Notes: generated from the sequence alone by a model not told the origin. Positions 52,550 to 64,000 are shown, counted from the first letter of the stretch. The stretch is 64,000 bases of DNA from Pilaira anomala (GCA_025716855.1 JAIXMQ010000046.1:1-64000), one strand, 5' to 3'. Numbers and translations: made by a program.

Positions 52550-53359
52550 ATGCAACAAGAAGTATACCCTAATCAAAACATTTTACCAATTCGACGTAGA
52601 TATCGGATTTGTGGATGTTTAGATATATCCTATGGTGGTCCAATCGTTTGTTTTTTCTGGATGGTAATAACAAAAAAAAAAAAAAAAAGTACATCAAATC
52701 GCGTATGATATATCAAAAACATTATTTTATTACAGCTTGTAAATATGTACGGATGTGTTCTTTCATTTCGAAATAAAAGTCGTAAGTTTCTTTTTAAAAC
52801 TTGATCTTTAACTTGATTTTTATAATTAACTTTTTTTTTATATAAAAACTTTAGCTGTATACTCTTATCTAAATCATGCATGCTTAGTCATTCAAGGCGT
52901 TGTTTGTCTCTTATTTGCATTGTCTGCATTTCTATCAATGTATTCATTTTCATCCGTACGTATATATCTTTATTTTTATTTTTACACTCAAAACTCAATA
53001 TTTTTTTTAAATGTAGAACAGAATAGGTCCATTAACGAGATCACATCGATGGACATGGACTTTTGTCATTTTATTTTTAATCGTTTACTTTATAAATATG
53101 ATTGTCTTTGGCGTACAAAGACCACAGTTTTTGGATTGGTGTATTGACAAGTCTCGAAAAATGGAAGTCAATTCTCTCGTTATCAAAAATGATATGGAAC
53201 ACACTATAGGTGGATTAAACGTGACAGAGGTATCAAGTTTTGTGTTCTTGCCGATACGTGAAGGATCTGATCTCTATAATTGTACAAGGTTATGGGAAGA
53301 TGAAGTGAAATTTTCAGTGGTTACTTTTGTGATTTTATTTGCTCTCTATGTAAGTTACA

Positions 53360-53393
<34 letters not shown>

Positions 53394-53706
53394 ACTCACA
53401 GTCTTATATTTATTCTCTCTCACACACTCACACGCACAACAGGTTCATTTCGCTTTTTGTTTTTGGTATCATACACAAGAACGTCGTATTGAAGAAGAAA
53501 TAATATACGATATGCTGAACGTCTATCCAAACAATTTCAATAATAACATGAACTCTTTTGGTGGAATGAGAAACGTAAATGTTTCCATGATGAATGCTCA
53601 CCCTTCAACTAAAAACCCTGCTGATATACCTGAAGTAGTAGTAGATGATGGACAAAGAAGTTTAGCTCAGATTACAAGAGCCGTATTTGGTCGCTTAAGA
53701 TCTTAA
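52550..53706 (+). CDS. Polytopic membrane protein with Asn-rich tail
   Basis: Five exons: start at 52550, with introns near 52663-52734, 52785-52853, 52956-53015 and 53349-53440. Helices: residues about 26-48 (GGPIVCFFWMLVNMYG), about 60-88 (CLVIQGVVCLLFALSAFLSM), about 107-128 (TFVILFLIVYFINMIVFG), then an extracellular-type domain with two Cys and N-glycosylation sequons (NVTE, NCT), then a last helix (FSVVTFVILFALYVHFAFCFW). The cytoplasmic tail has an Asn/Met-rich segment. Four helices with a long loop between 3 and 4 resemble the other tetraspan gene in the window but there is no sequence match. Function unknown. Confidence 0.65.
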
Positions 53707-53837
53707 AAAAAAAAAGAGCAATTTATGCTGATTCGTCGTGACCGTAAAGTCGTTCAATTATTTATTTTTCTCTTTTTAATGTATTCACTTAATCTTCATA
53801 TCTTTCTCTCATGACAATATTCACAAATAAATTAAAC

Positions 53838-53872
53838 TATGGTTTTTGTGATCAACGGGGTTAAACATGCTT

Positions 53873-53912
<40 letters not shown>

Positions 53913-54122
53913 TAAAAAAAAATACATAATAACCAACAGTTTAAATACTTTAGTGCTTCTTGCATAAGGGGTCATCGAGTAAAAAAATGCAATCATAAAG
54001 AACGTCCCATGGTTCCTCTTGTAAAAAGAGGTAGACAAATAAGTCAATGTACTCATTGTCGAGATTTAAGACTAACAAACCGATCCCACGTCAAATGTAC
54101 TTGTGCTATTGCTAGTAGTAAG

Positions 54123-54164
<42 letters not shown>

Positions 54165-54524
54165 CTCCTTTGTTAACTCTCCTGTGATTCAATAATAGCT
54201 CCTAATCCTATTAATGGATGTCTTTGTGAAGTGTTATTAACATGTACATGTGTTGCAAGTCATTTACAAGACGTGAAGGAAGATGGTACTGCCTATAGTC
54301 CTTCTTCCTCTTCAACAGGTTGTTGTTCGACTCCAAATTCAACTGCATCAACGATTATAGATCCTTCTCCTTCCTTTATGAACCAAAAAGAAACTTCTTT
54401 AACAGCAGATAACTCAATCGTAGTAGATCAACAAGTCATTCTAAATCGTACTATTGATGACACGGACATCTCGGCATTATTCCATTTTTTACAAGACGAT
54501 CTAGATAAATTCCTTTCAAAATAA
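53838..54524 (+). CDS. Copper-fist DNA-binding regulator, short
   Basis: Three exons: 53838-53872, 53954-54117, 54199-54524, total 174 residues. The start MVFVINGVKHACASCIRGHRV, the zinc-binding pattern C-x2-C ... C-x-H-x ... QCTHCRD and the KGRP-like VKRGRQ hook, and HVKCTC define the copper-fist domain of Mac1/Cuf1/Ace1-type factors, which sense copper and regulate copper uptake or detoxification genes. A Cys-rich stretch (GCLCEVLLTCTCVASH) follows directly and could bind Cu(I). The rest is Ser/Thr-rich with an acidic end (ISALFHFLQDDLDKF) that may be an activation segment. At 174 residues it is much shorter than yeast Mac1 (417). Intron 1 contains 35 consecutive A just after the donor GT. 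Confidence 0.85.
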
Positions 54525-54599
54525 AATATGCAACTCTTTATGATTTTGAATAATAGACATTCATCAGATAAACTCATGATCATTAAATAAAAAAGTCAT

Positions 54600-54840
54600 A
54601 ATGACTTTAGAGAGTTTTCTTCTTGATTAATGTAAAAAAAAAAAAAAAAAAAAAAAGTAAAAAGTATATTTTGGTGAAAAAAAAAAAAAAAAAAAAAAAA
54701 AGTAACATTTATTTATTTTGGTGCAAATAAAAAAAAAAAGATAGGTATATTATTTTTCAACTTTCAATGTTATCAACTTTTAAAAAAAAATTATTTTTCA
54801 TGTTTTCAACTTTTTAAAAAAAAAAATATTTTATTTATTT
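54600..54840. repeat. Homopolymer-rich tail region
   Basis: Several A tracts of 10-27 bases alternate with short near-repeats (for example TTATTTTTCAACTTT and a similar copy 40 bases on). This is the 3' flank of the copper-fist gene. Confidence 0.6.
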
Positions 54841-54884
54841 AAAAATTTATAAAAAAAAAAAAAAGCCCACCCGCCACCCAACTC

Positions 54885-54939
<55 letters not shown>

Positions 54940-54981
54940 AAAATTTATAAAAGAAAAAAAAGCCCACCCGCCACCCAACTC

Positions 54982-55018
<37 letters not shown>

Positions 55019-55150
55019 AAAATTTATAAAAGAAAAAAAAGCCCACCCGCCACCCAACTCCTACTACTACTCCTACTACTACTGCTACTACTACTGCTAC
55101 TACTCCTACTATTACTACTCCTACTATTACTACTCCTACTATTACTACTA

Positions 55151-55194
<44 letters not shown>

Positions 55195-55279
55195 GCTACT
55201 ACTTCCGCTCCTACTACTACTACTACTGCTACTACTTCCGCTCCTACTACTACTACTACTACTACTGCTACTCCCGCTC

Positions 55280-55311
<32 letters not shown>

Positions 55312-55312
55312 G

Positions 55313-55345
<33 letters not shown>
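54841..55345. repeat. Compound (CTA)n minisatellite with a repeated 45-bp spacer
   Basis: Three blocks each begin with the spacer AAAATTTATAAAA (A-rich) GCCCACCCGCCACCCAACTC, at about 54842, 54940 and 55018, and are followed by arrays of CTA/CTC/CTG triplets of increasing variation (CTC, GCT, ATT interruptions). The array after the third spacer runs about 290 bases. It gives artefactual poly-Val or poly-Ser frames on the minus strand. Confidence 0.85.
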
Positions 55346-55560
55346 CTCCTTGTCTAAACCTCCCCGTCAAGGGAAACCTAGAATCTTCCCCCTCTCTAGG
55401 CCAAACGCCAGTTTAATGGTGCCCAATTGCTGCAGTGATCCATATTGAACACCACAACCCGTCTGTATGAAACCGATTCACACCGTCGGGTTCTCCACAA
55501 TTTGGGGCTGCTGCCGGAAGTCTGTTGAAGATTTCTAGCCCATTACCTGTTGAAAGGCTG
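55346..55560. other. Non-AT-rich unknown segment beside the minisatellite
   Basis: Base composition is near 50% GC, unlike its surroundings. It contains the short inverted repeat CCTAGA/TCTAGG (about 55376-55400). The minus strand has a 60-codon open stretch that continues into the triplet array but lacks a start. It could be a dispersed repeat or the end of a mobile element; nothing further can be said. Confidence 0.35.
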
Positions 55561-55761
55561 GATGAAGAAAAAAAAAAAAAAAAGAGAGAGAAAGGAGGAA
55601 AAAAAAGACCCCTTTATATAGTTTTTTTCCCACACACATTTTGGTCAAATGACCAAAAATGGTCACCATCAACACAACACCACCACACTACTAGTCACGT
55701 GACTGCTTTTTAAAAAAAAATTTGTGAAAAAAGCCACATACCTATAAGGCTCATATATAAG

Positions 55762-55845
55762 CCGATCATAGCTCAGTTGGTAGAGCGGGAGACTGTAGTG
55801 TACATTGTAATCTCTAGGTCACTAGTTCGAATCTGGTTGATCGGA
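55762..55845 (+). tRNA. tRNA-Tyr (GTA) with 11-nt intron
   Basis: Acceptor stem CCGATCA (55762-55768) pairs with TGATCGG (55838-55844), with discriminator A at 55845. The D arm contains AGCTCAGTTGGTAGAGC, the T arm GGTTCGAAT-like sequence as CTAGTTCGAATCTGG. The anticodon GTA is at 55795-55797; an 11-base intron (55799-55809) follows position 37, as in most eukaryotic tRNA-Tyr genes. A T tract lies 3' at about 55856-55868 and would end RNA polymerase III transcription. Confidence 0.95.
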
Positions 55846-55869
55846 TATCTTCTTTTTATTTTTTTTTAC

Positions 55870-55965
55870 TGTTTGTAAGTGCGTGTAGATGTGTATAATG
55901 TATTTTTTAAACAAAAATAAAAAAGAGAAAAGAGTATACAAATTGTTAAAAACTGTTTGTTCGTG

Positions 55966-55996
<31 letters not shown>

Positions 55997-56288
55997 TAGA
56001 GTTTTAAAAATGGTTTAAAGTAGGAGCATATTCATAGTATGTTTTAAATTAACTCTTTTCAAATGATACCTATGACTTTACAGAAATAGATTAAATGTAA
56101 GGGTAAAATAATATTTCAGCGTAACAAAAAAAGAATACTTATTTTCATTGCAATAACGATATGCTATAATAATATATATATATATTTTTTAGTAAAGACT
56201 ATTAAATACTTTCTTTTTTTAGATAACATTACCAAGACTATATATGAACACAAAATTTTTCAGTTACGATGTATTTTCAGAGGTAGAA

Positions 56289-56329
<41 letters not shown>

Positions 56330-56629
56330 GTTTTTAGAAAAAAAAAAGGAATTACACATGACGAACAATTGAATTTGTCTTGGCGATTGATTACCGATCG
56401 ATTCCTCCAAGAAGTGGCGTATATCGATCTACATTATAACTGGACGGTTTCGATCTTTATGAAAGATTACACAGAAAAAAAAAAAAAAAAAAGTAATACC
56501 AAAAATGAATACTATACATCATTATATTCTTCTTCTCATACATGACTACAATTAAAATATTCAATTGTGAATCCAGTATACAGTGAAACGTTACAAAGTA
56601 TCACACTGTGGTGTGTGACAAAAGCAAAC

Positions 56630-56660
<31 letters not shown>

Positions 56661-56833
56661 CGATAAACAAATTGTCAAAAAATTATTTTATTAAAAGGAT
56701 AGTAAGAAAGTATATAATGATACAGATAATATAACAGGGATTAGAGTGAGTGAGTGAATGAGTGAGTGAGTGAATGAGAGAGAGAGAGAGAGAGAGAGAA
56801 TATATATATTTACACAGACTATATATTTTTTTT
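55870..56833. other. Homopolymer-rich region with a coding-like fragment
   Basis: Contains A tracts of 25-39 bases (39 at 56290-56328). On the plus strand 56222-56289 and 56339-56490 are coding-like; the second gives ITHDEQLNLSWRLITDRFLQ and continues KDYTEKKK into another A tract. The segments are linked only through poly-A (poly-Lys if translated). A (GAGT/GAAT)n and (GA)n run lies at 56743-56801, in the 3' flank of the RING gene. No complete gene can be built. Confidence 0.4.
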
Positions 56834-58558
56834 TTAGTTTGTAGAAGGGATGGAAGAAGACTTGTTCTTTTCTGATACAAAAGTCGTCGTATTGTTATTG
56901 TTCTGTTGAGAAGATTCTTCTTGTTGATTTGGTCTAGAAGGAGCTACTACATCAGTTTCTGAACTGTTTAATCCTGTTCTGTCATGTGCAGGAGAAGCTT
57001 GTTCAACTGGAGGAGGAGGAGGAGAAGGCGTAGTAGTAGCATTCATATCGATTGTTGTTTGATTGGGAGAAGGAGGAGAGTAATAATTAGTAAGAGGTAT
57101 ATCCGTAGTCGCAGTAGTATTTTGTACATTTGAAGATCGACGATTAGAAAAAGGCATTTGTAAAATAAGTGTTGTACTTTGTCTAGCATTTCTTTCACGT
57201 TCAAGTTGTTCATTTCTTTCTTGACGAAGGTTTGCAGGTAAACAATCCCATTTACAAATTGGACAAGAAGTAGACTTTTGTGTAAGCCAAGGATCAATAC
57301 ATAAAACACAAAATCCATGACCACATGGTAAAATACGAATATCATTTTTTCCAGCTACAAAATCTTCTAAACAGATTGCACAATTTTCATTTTTAACAAG
57401 GTCTTCTTGATACTTGTCAATAGGAAGTGAATTGACAATATCTACAGGAAGTGGGTCGGTACGATTAGATCTTGATTGACTATTGTTGAATCCATTGGCC
57501 ATAGTGAAACCATTAAAGTTATTTGGAATACCATCTGGATACTCTGCTCGCAATCTTCTAATTTTCCACCATCTTAAAAAGACAATACCTATATAAGTTA
57601 ATCATATTATTAATATATTTGTGTGAGAAAAAAAATAAAATAAAAACAATGTGTTACCTATTAAAAAGACGGCACCTAAAGCAATAATATAAGATAAATA
57701 ACCTCTTCCAGAAGCAAAAAAGTTGTCAGTGACAGAAGGCCACTGGACACCATCTAAATAAGGAGTAACAAGAATGAAGTTTCTGAAATCAGGATTATTA
57801 GGATTCAAAGAACGGTTAATCTTTTGAACGAAATCATCACCATATTCAAAAGGAAGAAAATAAATTGTCATGGAAGAAGCACTTGGGATAGTCAAGAGAT
57901 CATTATCTACCATACTAGTGACATTACGAGCAAGAGGTAATTCAGTTGAATAAGTAGGCGGATCCACACTACCTGTACCTGTTGCTAATGTTCTTTCAAT
58001 CAAAATATCTGGATATGTATTATTATCATAGATAAAGATTGCAGTCATGTTCAATTCATGTTGCTTTGTAAGCTCATTCACTACTGCAATTTTCTCACTC
58101 CAGTGACAGAGTCCTCTTTTTACAAGTGCTACTTTTTGTGCATATACAATAGATGCGGCTTCAATACTATTATGATTTAATTGTCGAAGTGTATCAATCG
58201 TTGTATTACTAGAACGACAACTTTCACCAAAATTAAATACAATTCTCTGATAAAGAAAAAAAAAAAAACAATAATATTAGTACTCATGGAAAAAAAAAAA
58301 ATATTCCACAATAACAACAATTTTTTTTTTGTTTACATGAGGTGGATATTGTGGATTAGGATCGCTTTGAATAGTTTGGAAATCTTGAGATTTCACAATT
58401 ATTCCAGTCTCTTCCATCAAGACACCTTTATTTGATTTTGAAGTATTTGTAATGTTCATTGAAAACATACGTTCCCAAAAGACAGGATGACGCATGTCAA
58501 TAGCCGCCACTACAGAGATAGTGCATAGTATCGATAGTATGAAATATGTCAATTTCAT
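56834..58558 (-). CDS. PA-TM-RING E3 ubiquitin ligase (RNF13/Goliath type)
   Basis: Three exons: 58337-58558, 57658-58246, 56834-57588, total 521 residues. A signal peptide (KLTYFILSILCTISVVAA), a luminal protease-associated region with RGLCHWSEKI and AIFIYDNNTY, one TM segment (about 253-275, YLSYIIALGAVFLIG), and a RING-H2 finger (about 339-381: CAIC, CGHGFC, C, CPIC with His at the fourth/fifth ligands) give the PA-TM-RING layout. These ligases work on endosomal and vacuolar membranes, where cytosolic RING recruits an E2. The C-terminal 140 residues are a low-complexity tail rich in Thr, Pro, Asn and Gln. The N-glycosylation sequons in the luminal part agree with the topology. Confidence 0.93.
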
Positions 58559-58576
58559 TTATGCCTTAATATATTA

Positions 58577-58625
<49 letters not shown>

Positions 58626-60241
58626 AAAAAGAAAAAATTAAAAAAAAAAAAGAAAGGTGTGAGTTATTGTAAATAGGAGAAACAAGGCAAAAAATAAAAA
58701 ATAAATTGTCCCCTCTCTCCCCCCACACACCTAACTCCGTAATGCAATAACACTCATACAGAAAATACTTGAATACAATAATGGAATATAATGACGACAA
58801 AAATTGACATATTTGGTTCTTTGAAAAAAAAAAAAGAAAGGGTAAATTCTGCTAAGCAATGATGAGCTCATTTTTTCTACTTTGTTGCTTTGGATACATT
58901 TTTTATAAAAAAAAAAAAAAAAAAAAAAAAAGTTGCTTTAAAAGAAAGGGAGGACAAAGAATAAAAAAGTAAAAATAAAAATATTAAAGAGATAAGCTTT
59001 ATGCTGTAGAATGTAAAAGAAAAAAGTGTTGAGAAATGGGGGATGTTGTTACTGTGATTGGCCATTTTGTATCACCCCAAGAAAAAAAAAATGTAAACAT
59101 AACAAAAGCCGCATAAACGATTATTCTTCTCTTGGGGTTTAAGTTTTTTGTTGTTTGTGTGCCTGTGCTTAATTATACAACTGCAGCCAATTTTTTTAAG
59201 TATCATCCCCATTACTTTCCATAATTACTAAAATAAGAACAAGCTTTTTTTTTATGCATCCTTTTTATATGTAGTCTCTTCTGCACTTTTTCTGCTTATT
59301 ATGTAATGTTGTCTGGACAACCGTTGTCTTTTTTGTCGTTATTTTTTTTTTAATACTAGGATCAAAAAAAAAAAAAAAGGCTGTATGACAACCCCACTTT
59401 GATTGGATTATAATATGCGATTAAAAAACCGGCATTTCTGCTAGCTTTTTACTACATTCATGGTGTAACTTTATTTCTTTAACAATGGTCTATTGTATAT
59501 CTTTTTGAAAAAAATGTAATATCTTGTTTCAATTGTTTCAAATAATCTCAGTTTTAAGATCATCCTTTTTTTAAAAAAATTTTTTTTTTTTTTTATGAAT
59601 ATGACTCTACTACCAAATTGCTGATATCTTTTTTTTAAAAAAAAAAAAAAGGCGGCAATGCAATTTTGGGGGAGAATTTTTTTGGGCTCAAAAGGTAGTA
59701 CAAGAAGATTGACAAGTAAGTGCTTTCTCTTTTATTTATTATTTTTGCTTTTTGGGGTGGAGTAAATAAAACAAGTTTTACAATACAAATATACATGAAG
59801 GACAAGGTTTATTCCGAGTCACTCCGAACCAATTTGCCTTTTTTTTTGCCCCTACCAATTATCCAAATATGGTATTTGAAGTTTGATGGGGGTCAAAAAA
59901 AAAAAAAAAACTTTTTAACTTTTATAATCTAAAACCATTTTTTTTTTAACACTTCTTCTTCTTTTTTTTTTTTTTTCAAAACTTCTTCTTTTTTTTTTTT
60001 TTTTAAAAAACTTCCACTTTTTTTTTTATATATATACATATTAACTTCTTTTTTGTTTGGGGAAACAATCAAGAGTTTTAAACAGATTTATTAGAAAAAG
60101 GAAAAAAAAGAAAAAGAAAAAATCCATTTTTGTATTGTGCAACAAATTTTATATACACACAACATCATACAACAAATCTTTTTATTTTTTGCAGAAAAAA
60201 GAAATTTATTTACATAAAGGTATAAAAAAAAATAAGGGAGC

Positions 60242-60282
<41 letters not shown>

Positions 60283-60373
60283 GGGTTGCTTAGTAACAGA
60301 AAAAAAAAAACTGACAACAACAAAAATAAAAATATAGAATTTTTCATTTATTATATAAAAAAATAACTAAAAA
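58559..60373. other. Divergent intergenic region of RING and fatty acid synthase genes
   Basis: About 1.8 kb. A (GA)n run at 58580-58624 sits directly next to the RING gene start, and a (GT)n run at 60245-60272 is near the fatty acid synthase start. A donor-like GTAAGT at about 59715 and an acceptor-like TTTTTTGCAG at about 60195 suggest spliced 5' leader exons for the synthase, unproven. T tracts at 59960-60004 precede. No other gene seen. Confidence 0.5.
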
Positions 60374-61836
60374 ATGGATAAACAACAAGTACTTCGTCCT
60401 TTGTCTATCAAACAAAACACAACCGAAGTTTCAGTCTTAGTACCTGCCAATATTTGGGTACCTGCTGAACAACTCCGTGAAGAATTTCCTAAGGCAGATA
60501 CAGAAGCAGTTGAAGAGATCACCGATATCGAACTCGCTGCTAAATTCTTATTCTTTGTCACCTCTCGTGCCTCTCATGAATCTCAATTTTTACCGGTCGC
60601 ACGGACCCTCTTCCTTGACTTTGGTCATCAATACCTCAAGAACAATGATGTCCATGCCGTCACCCGTTCTTTAGATTCTCCTGAATCTAAAAAAGTCGTC
60701 ATCCAAGCTTATTATGCTGCCCTTGTCGCCTTGAAGGATCAAAACGTATTGAGCCCTCAAGAAGCTGCTCCTGCTAAATCGGCTCTCTTTGAAGCCGCTA
60801 AGCGTGGTGATGCTAAATTATTCGCCATCTTTGGTGGTCAAGGTAATATCGAAGAATATTTTGATGAGTTGGCTGAGATCTGGGAAACCTATCAAGGCCT
60901 CGTCAATCCTTTTGTTCAACGTATGGCGGTTGTCTTGGCTGAATATGCTCGTAGCTCCGAAGCAAGTGTACTTCACTCAAAGGGTTTAGATATCTTGCGT
61001 TGGTTGGATAACCCTGAAGCTAGACCCGATCTTGCTTATCTCGTTTCAGCTCCTGTCAGTTTCCCTTTAATCGGTTTAACTCAAATCCTTCAATACTATG
61101 TTATGATTAAGGTACTTGATCGTACTCCTGCTGAAGTCCGTGATTTATTTGAAGGTAAATATTATATATAAAGAAAGAGAGAGAGAGTGTGTGTGTGTAT
61201 GAAAAGGAAAAAAAGTGTTTCTAAAGTTAAAGTACAAATAAATTAGGTACTACCGGTCATAGTCAAGGTATCATCAGTTCTGTTGTTATCTCTGCATCCG
61301 CTACAGAAGAAGAATTCATCCTCAACACCGAAAAGGCATTGGGACTTTTATTCTGGATCGGTACTCGTGCTCAACAAGTATTTCCACCTACTACCTTAAA
61401 CCCTACCGTTGTTGAAGATTCTATCAGTAACAATGAAGGTAACCCTACTCCCATGTTAGCCGTCACCGGTCTTCGTGAATCTCAAGTCGTCAAATACCTT
61501 CAAGAGACAAACTCTCATCTTGCTCCTGATCGTCAAATCGAGGTCACTTTGCATAACGGTCCTCGTTCTTTTGTCTGTACTGGTCCTCCTCAATCTTTGT
61601 ACGGTTTAAACCTCAGTTTACGTAAATTGAAGGCTCCTACCGGTCTTGATCAATCTCGTGTACCTTTCTCTCAACGTAAGATCAAGTTCTCTTCTCGTTT
61701 CTTGCCAATTACTGCTCCTTTCCATAGTATCTACTTGAAGTCGGCTGTACCTATCTTATTAGCTGATGCTGATAAATACAAGCTTCGTTTCCAAGCTAAG
61801 GATTTAAAGATTCCTGTTTATGCTACTGATTCAGGT

Positions 61837-61880
<44 letters not shown>

Positions 61881-64000
61881 TTGTGGGGTTTATTTTTTTT
61901 TTATCAGTGGGGTGTTGGGGTAACGCATTATTATATCGAAACTAAAAAACAAAACGGTGTTTGAAATAGGCAAAGATCTCGCAAAATCAGACGATATCAC
62001 CAAGGCATTATTGGAACTTATTTGTGAACACCATGTTCATTGGGAAAGTGCTATTGCTGCTAAGGATTTGACTCATATTATCGATTTTGGACCAGGTGGT
62101 ACCTCCGGTATTGGTGGTTTAACCTATCGTAATAAGGAAGGTACTGGTGTCCAAATCCTCTTGGCTGGTGCCCTTGAAGGAAGTAACCGTGATCTTTCCT
62201 ATAAGGCTGATCTCTTCGATTCTGATATTCGTGCTGTTACCTATTCTCAAGATTGGGCCAAGGTATTCCAACCCAAGTTGGTTGAAACCACCAGGTAAAA
62301 AAAAAAAAAAAAAAAAAAAAGATATACATATACCAAAAAAAAAAAAAAAAAAACTGACATTTTTTTTTTAATTTCGCAGTAATGGTCGTATTCATGTAGA
62401 TACTAAAATGTCTCGTTTATTGGGTAAACCCCCACTTATGGTCGCTGGTATGACTCCTGCCACTGTAAGCGAGAAATTTGTATCTGCTGTCATGAACGCA
62501 GGTTATCATATTGAATTAGCAGGTGGTGGACATTTCAACGAAAAACGTCTTCGTGATAAAGTCGATAAGATCATGAACTTAACTCGCCCAGGTGAAGGTA
62601 TCACACTCAACATCATTTTCTTGAACGTACGTCAATGGGGTTTCCAATATCCTCTTGTTCAAGTCATGCGTAAAGAAGGTCTTCCAATGGAAGGTCTCTG
62701 TATCGCTGCTGGTGTCCCCAGTTTAGAATTAGCTAATGAAGTCATTGCCAACTTACAAGCAGCTGGTATTCGTCACATCTCTTTCAAACCAGGAAGTGTA
62801 GATACCATTCGTCATGTTGTCGCTATTGCCGCTGCTAACCCTACTATGCCCATCATCATGCAATGGACTGGTGGTCGTGCTGGTGGTCATCATAGTTTCG
62901 AAGACGCTCATCAACCTATCCTTGAAACTTATGCTGCTATTCGTCGTCAATCAAATATTGTTTTGGTTGCTGGTTCCGGTTTCGGTGGTGCGGATGATAC
63001 TTTACCTTATATTACTGGTGATTGGTCTCTCAAGTTCGATTATCCTCCTATGCCTTTCGATGGTTGTCTTTTCGGCTCTCGTATGATGGTTGCTAAGGAA
63101 GGTTTAGCTTCTCCCGATGCTAAGCAAGCCATGGTCGATGCACCTGGTGTAGATGATGCTGATTGGGAAAAGACATACAAGGGACCTACTGGTGGTATTA
63201 TCACTGTTCTTTCTGAACTTGGTGAACCTATTCATAAAGTTGCCACCCGTGGTGTTAAGTTATGGAAGGAATTAGATGAAAGTATCTTTGCCTTACCTAA
63301 AGATAAGCGTTTACCTGCTTTAATGGCTAAAAAGGATTATATCATCAAGAGATTAAATGCTGATTTCCAAAAGGTCTGGTTCGGTCAAAAGAAATCTGGT
63401 GAAGCTGTTGATCTTCAAGATATGACTTATTCTGAAGTCGTTTATCGTATCATCACTTTACTCTATGTCAAGCATGAACAACGTTGGATCGATATCACCC
63501 TTCGTAATTTACTTGGTGACTTCTTACGTCGTATCGAAGAACGTTTCTCAAAGACCTCAAAGCCTTCTATGCTTCAAAACTACAGTCAGTTACAGTCTCC
63601 TCTTCCTTTCACTGAAGAATTCTTGGCTCAATTCCCTGAAGTAGATTCTCAATTATTAACTTCTGAAGATGTACTTCATTTCATCGCTCTCTGTAAGAAC
63701 CCCTCTCAAAAGCCTGTACCTTTTATTCCTGTCATGGATAAAGATTTCGATATCTGGTTCAAGAAGGATTCTCTTTGGCAATCCGAAGACCTTGGTGCTG
63801 TCGTTGATCAAGATGTTCAACGTACCTGTATCCTTCATGGTCCTGTCGCTGCTAAATATGCTACTCGTACTGATCAACCCGTTGGTGAAATCTTGGGTGA
63901 TATCTATCAAAGTCATATTGAAAGCTTAAAGGCTCGTTACTACAAGGATCAACCTATTCCTAAGATTGAATACCTTGGTGGTACCCCCATCTCAAAGACT
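60374..64000 (+). CDS. FAS1: Fatty acid synthase, beta-type N-terminal part (AT and ER domains), truncated by window edge
   Basis: Exons 60374-61154, 61247-61834, 61970-62294 and 62380 onward, open to the window end (at least 1,100 residues). The first part is the N-terminal region of the fungal FAS beta chain with the acetyltransferase active-site motif GHSQG (at the second exon start). Later come the enoyl reductase features: PPLMVAGMTPATVS, ELAGGGHFNE, RAGGHHSFED and VAGSGFGG (FMN-binding TIM-barrel loops). Fungal type I FAS makes palmitoyl-CoA in the cytosol. Whether the alpha half is fused downstream or lies on a separate gene cannot be seen here. Introns 2 and 3 carry T and A tracts. 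Codons are biased toward C-ending and GGT, as for a highly expressed gene. Confidence 0.95.

Noticed and set aside
54945..55370. Poly-Val/poly-Ser ORFs on the minus strand
   Set aside because: Products of a triplet microsatellite; no start context, no conserved sequence.

Overview
This window is nuclear DNA of an early-diverging filamentous fungus. A member of Mucorales (Mucor/Rhizopus-like) fits best; no species call is made. The reasons are: very AT-rich intergenic DNA, many short GT-AG introns whose 3' ends follow long T tracts, a CotH-family spore-coat/invasin gene, a degraded Tc1/mariner transposase, and mid-size single-copy fungal housekeeping genes. There are no operons, CRISPR arrays or bacterial features. 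Genes lie on both strands, often divergent or closely convergent, and about 26 protein genes plus one tRNA can be supported.

Layout. 1-13 kb: decayed coding DNA, a Tra2-like SR splicing factor, DGK1-type CTP-dependent diacylglycerol kinase, a small mitochondrial protein, U2A' (LEA1), Mediator MED10, a possible small secreted protein, a CotH-family protein, riboflavin synthase and an acidic-repeat single-pass membrane protein. 13-16 kb: transposon graveyard and gene-poor DNA. 16-33 kb: ESS2 spliceosome factor, UTP13, an M16 metallopeptidase with a very unusual exon structure, TPS2 trehalose-6-phosphate phosphatase and VPS39. 33-46 kb: MLX-like bHLH factor, a PY-motif membrane protein, mitochondrial ribosomal protein uL4m, a Ded1-type helicase with zinc fingers and a GW-repeat tail, and a predicted pseudokinase. 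46-54.5 kb: small hypothetical genes, two tetraspan membrane proteins, cytochrome c peroxidase and a copper-fist factor. 54.5-57 kb: TAC minisatellite, tRNA-Tyr and homopolymer-rich DNA. 57-64 kb: PA-TM-RING ubiquitin ligase and the 5' part of a fatty acid synthase gene that runs off the right edge.

The genes do not form a cluster. Shared themes are RNA processing (Tra2, U2A', ESS2, UTP13, Ded1-like), the endolysosomal and ubiquitin system (VPS39, PA-TM-RING, PY-motif protein) and core metabolism (riboflavin, trehalose, fatty acids).

Most unusual points: (1) a Ded1/DDX3-type helicase fused to three RanBP2 zinc fingers and 14 GW repeats resembling an Argonaute-hook or condensate-forming tail; (2) an apparent 2-nucleotide micro-exon in the M16 gene; (3) a kinase-like protein lacking the HRD aspartate and the DFG motif; (4) a cytochrome c peroxidase with Glu in place of the conserved distal-to-heme Asp partner. 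All calls come from reading and hand-splicing the sequence; no database search was run.
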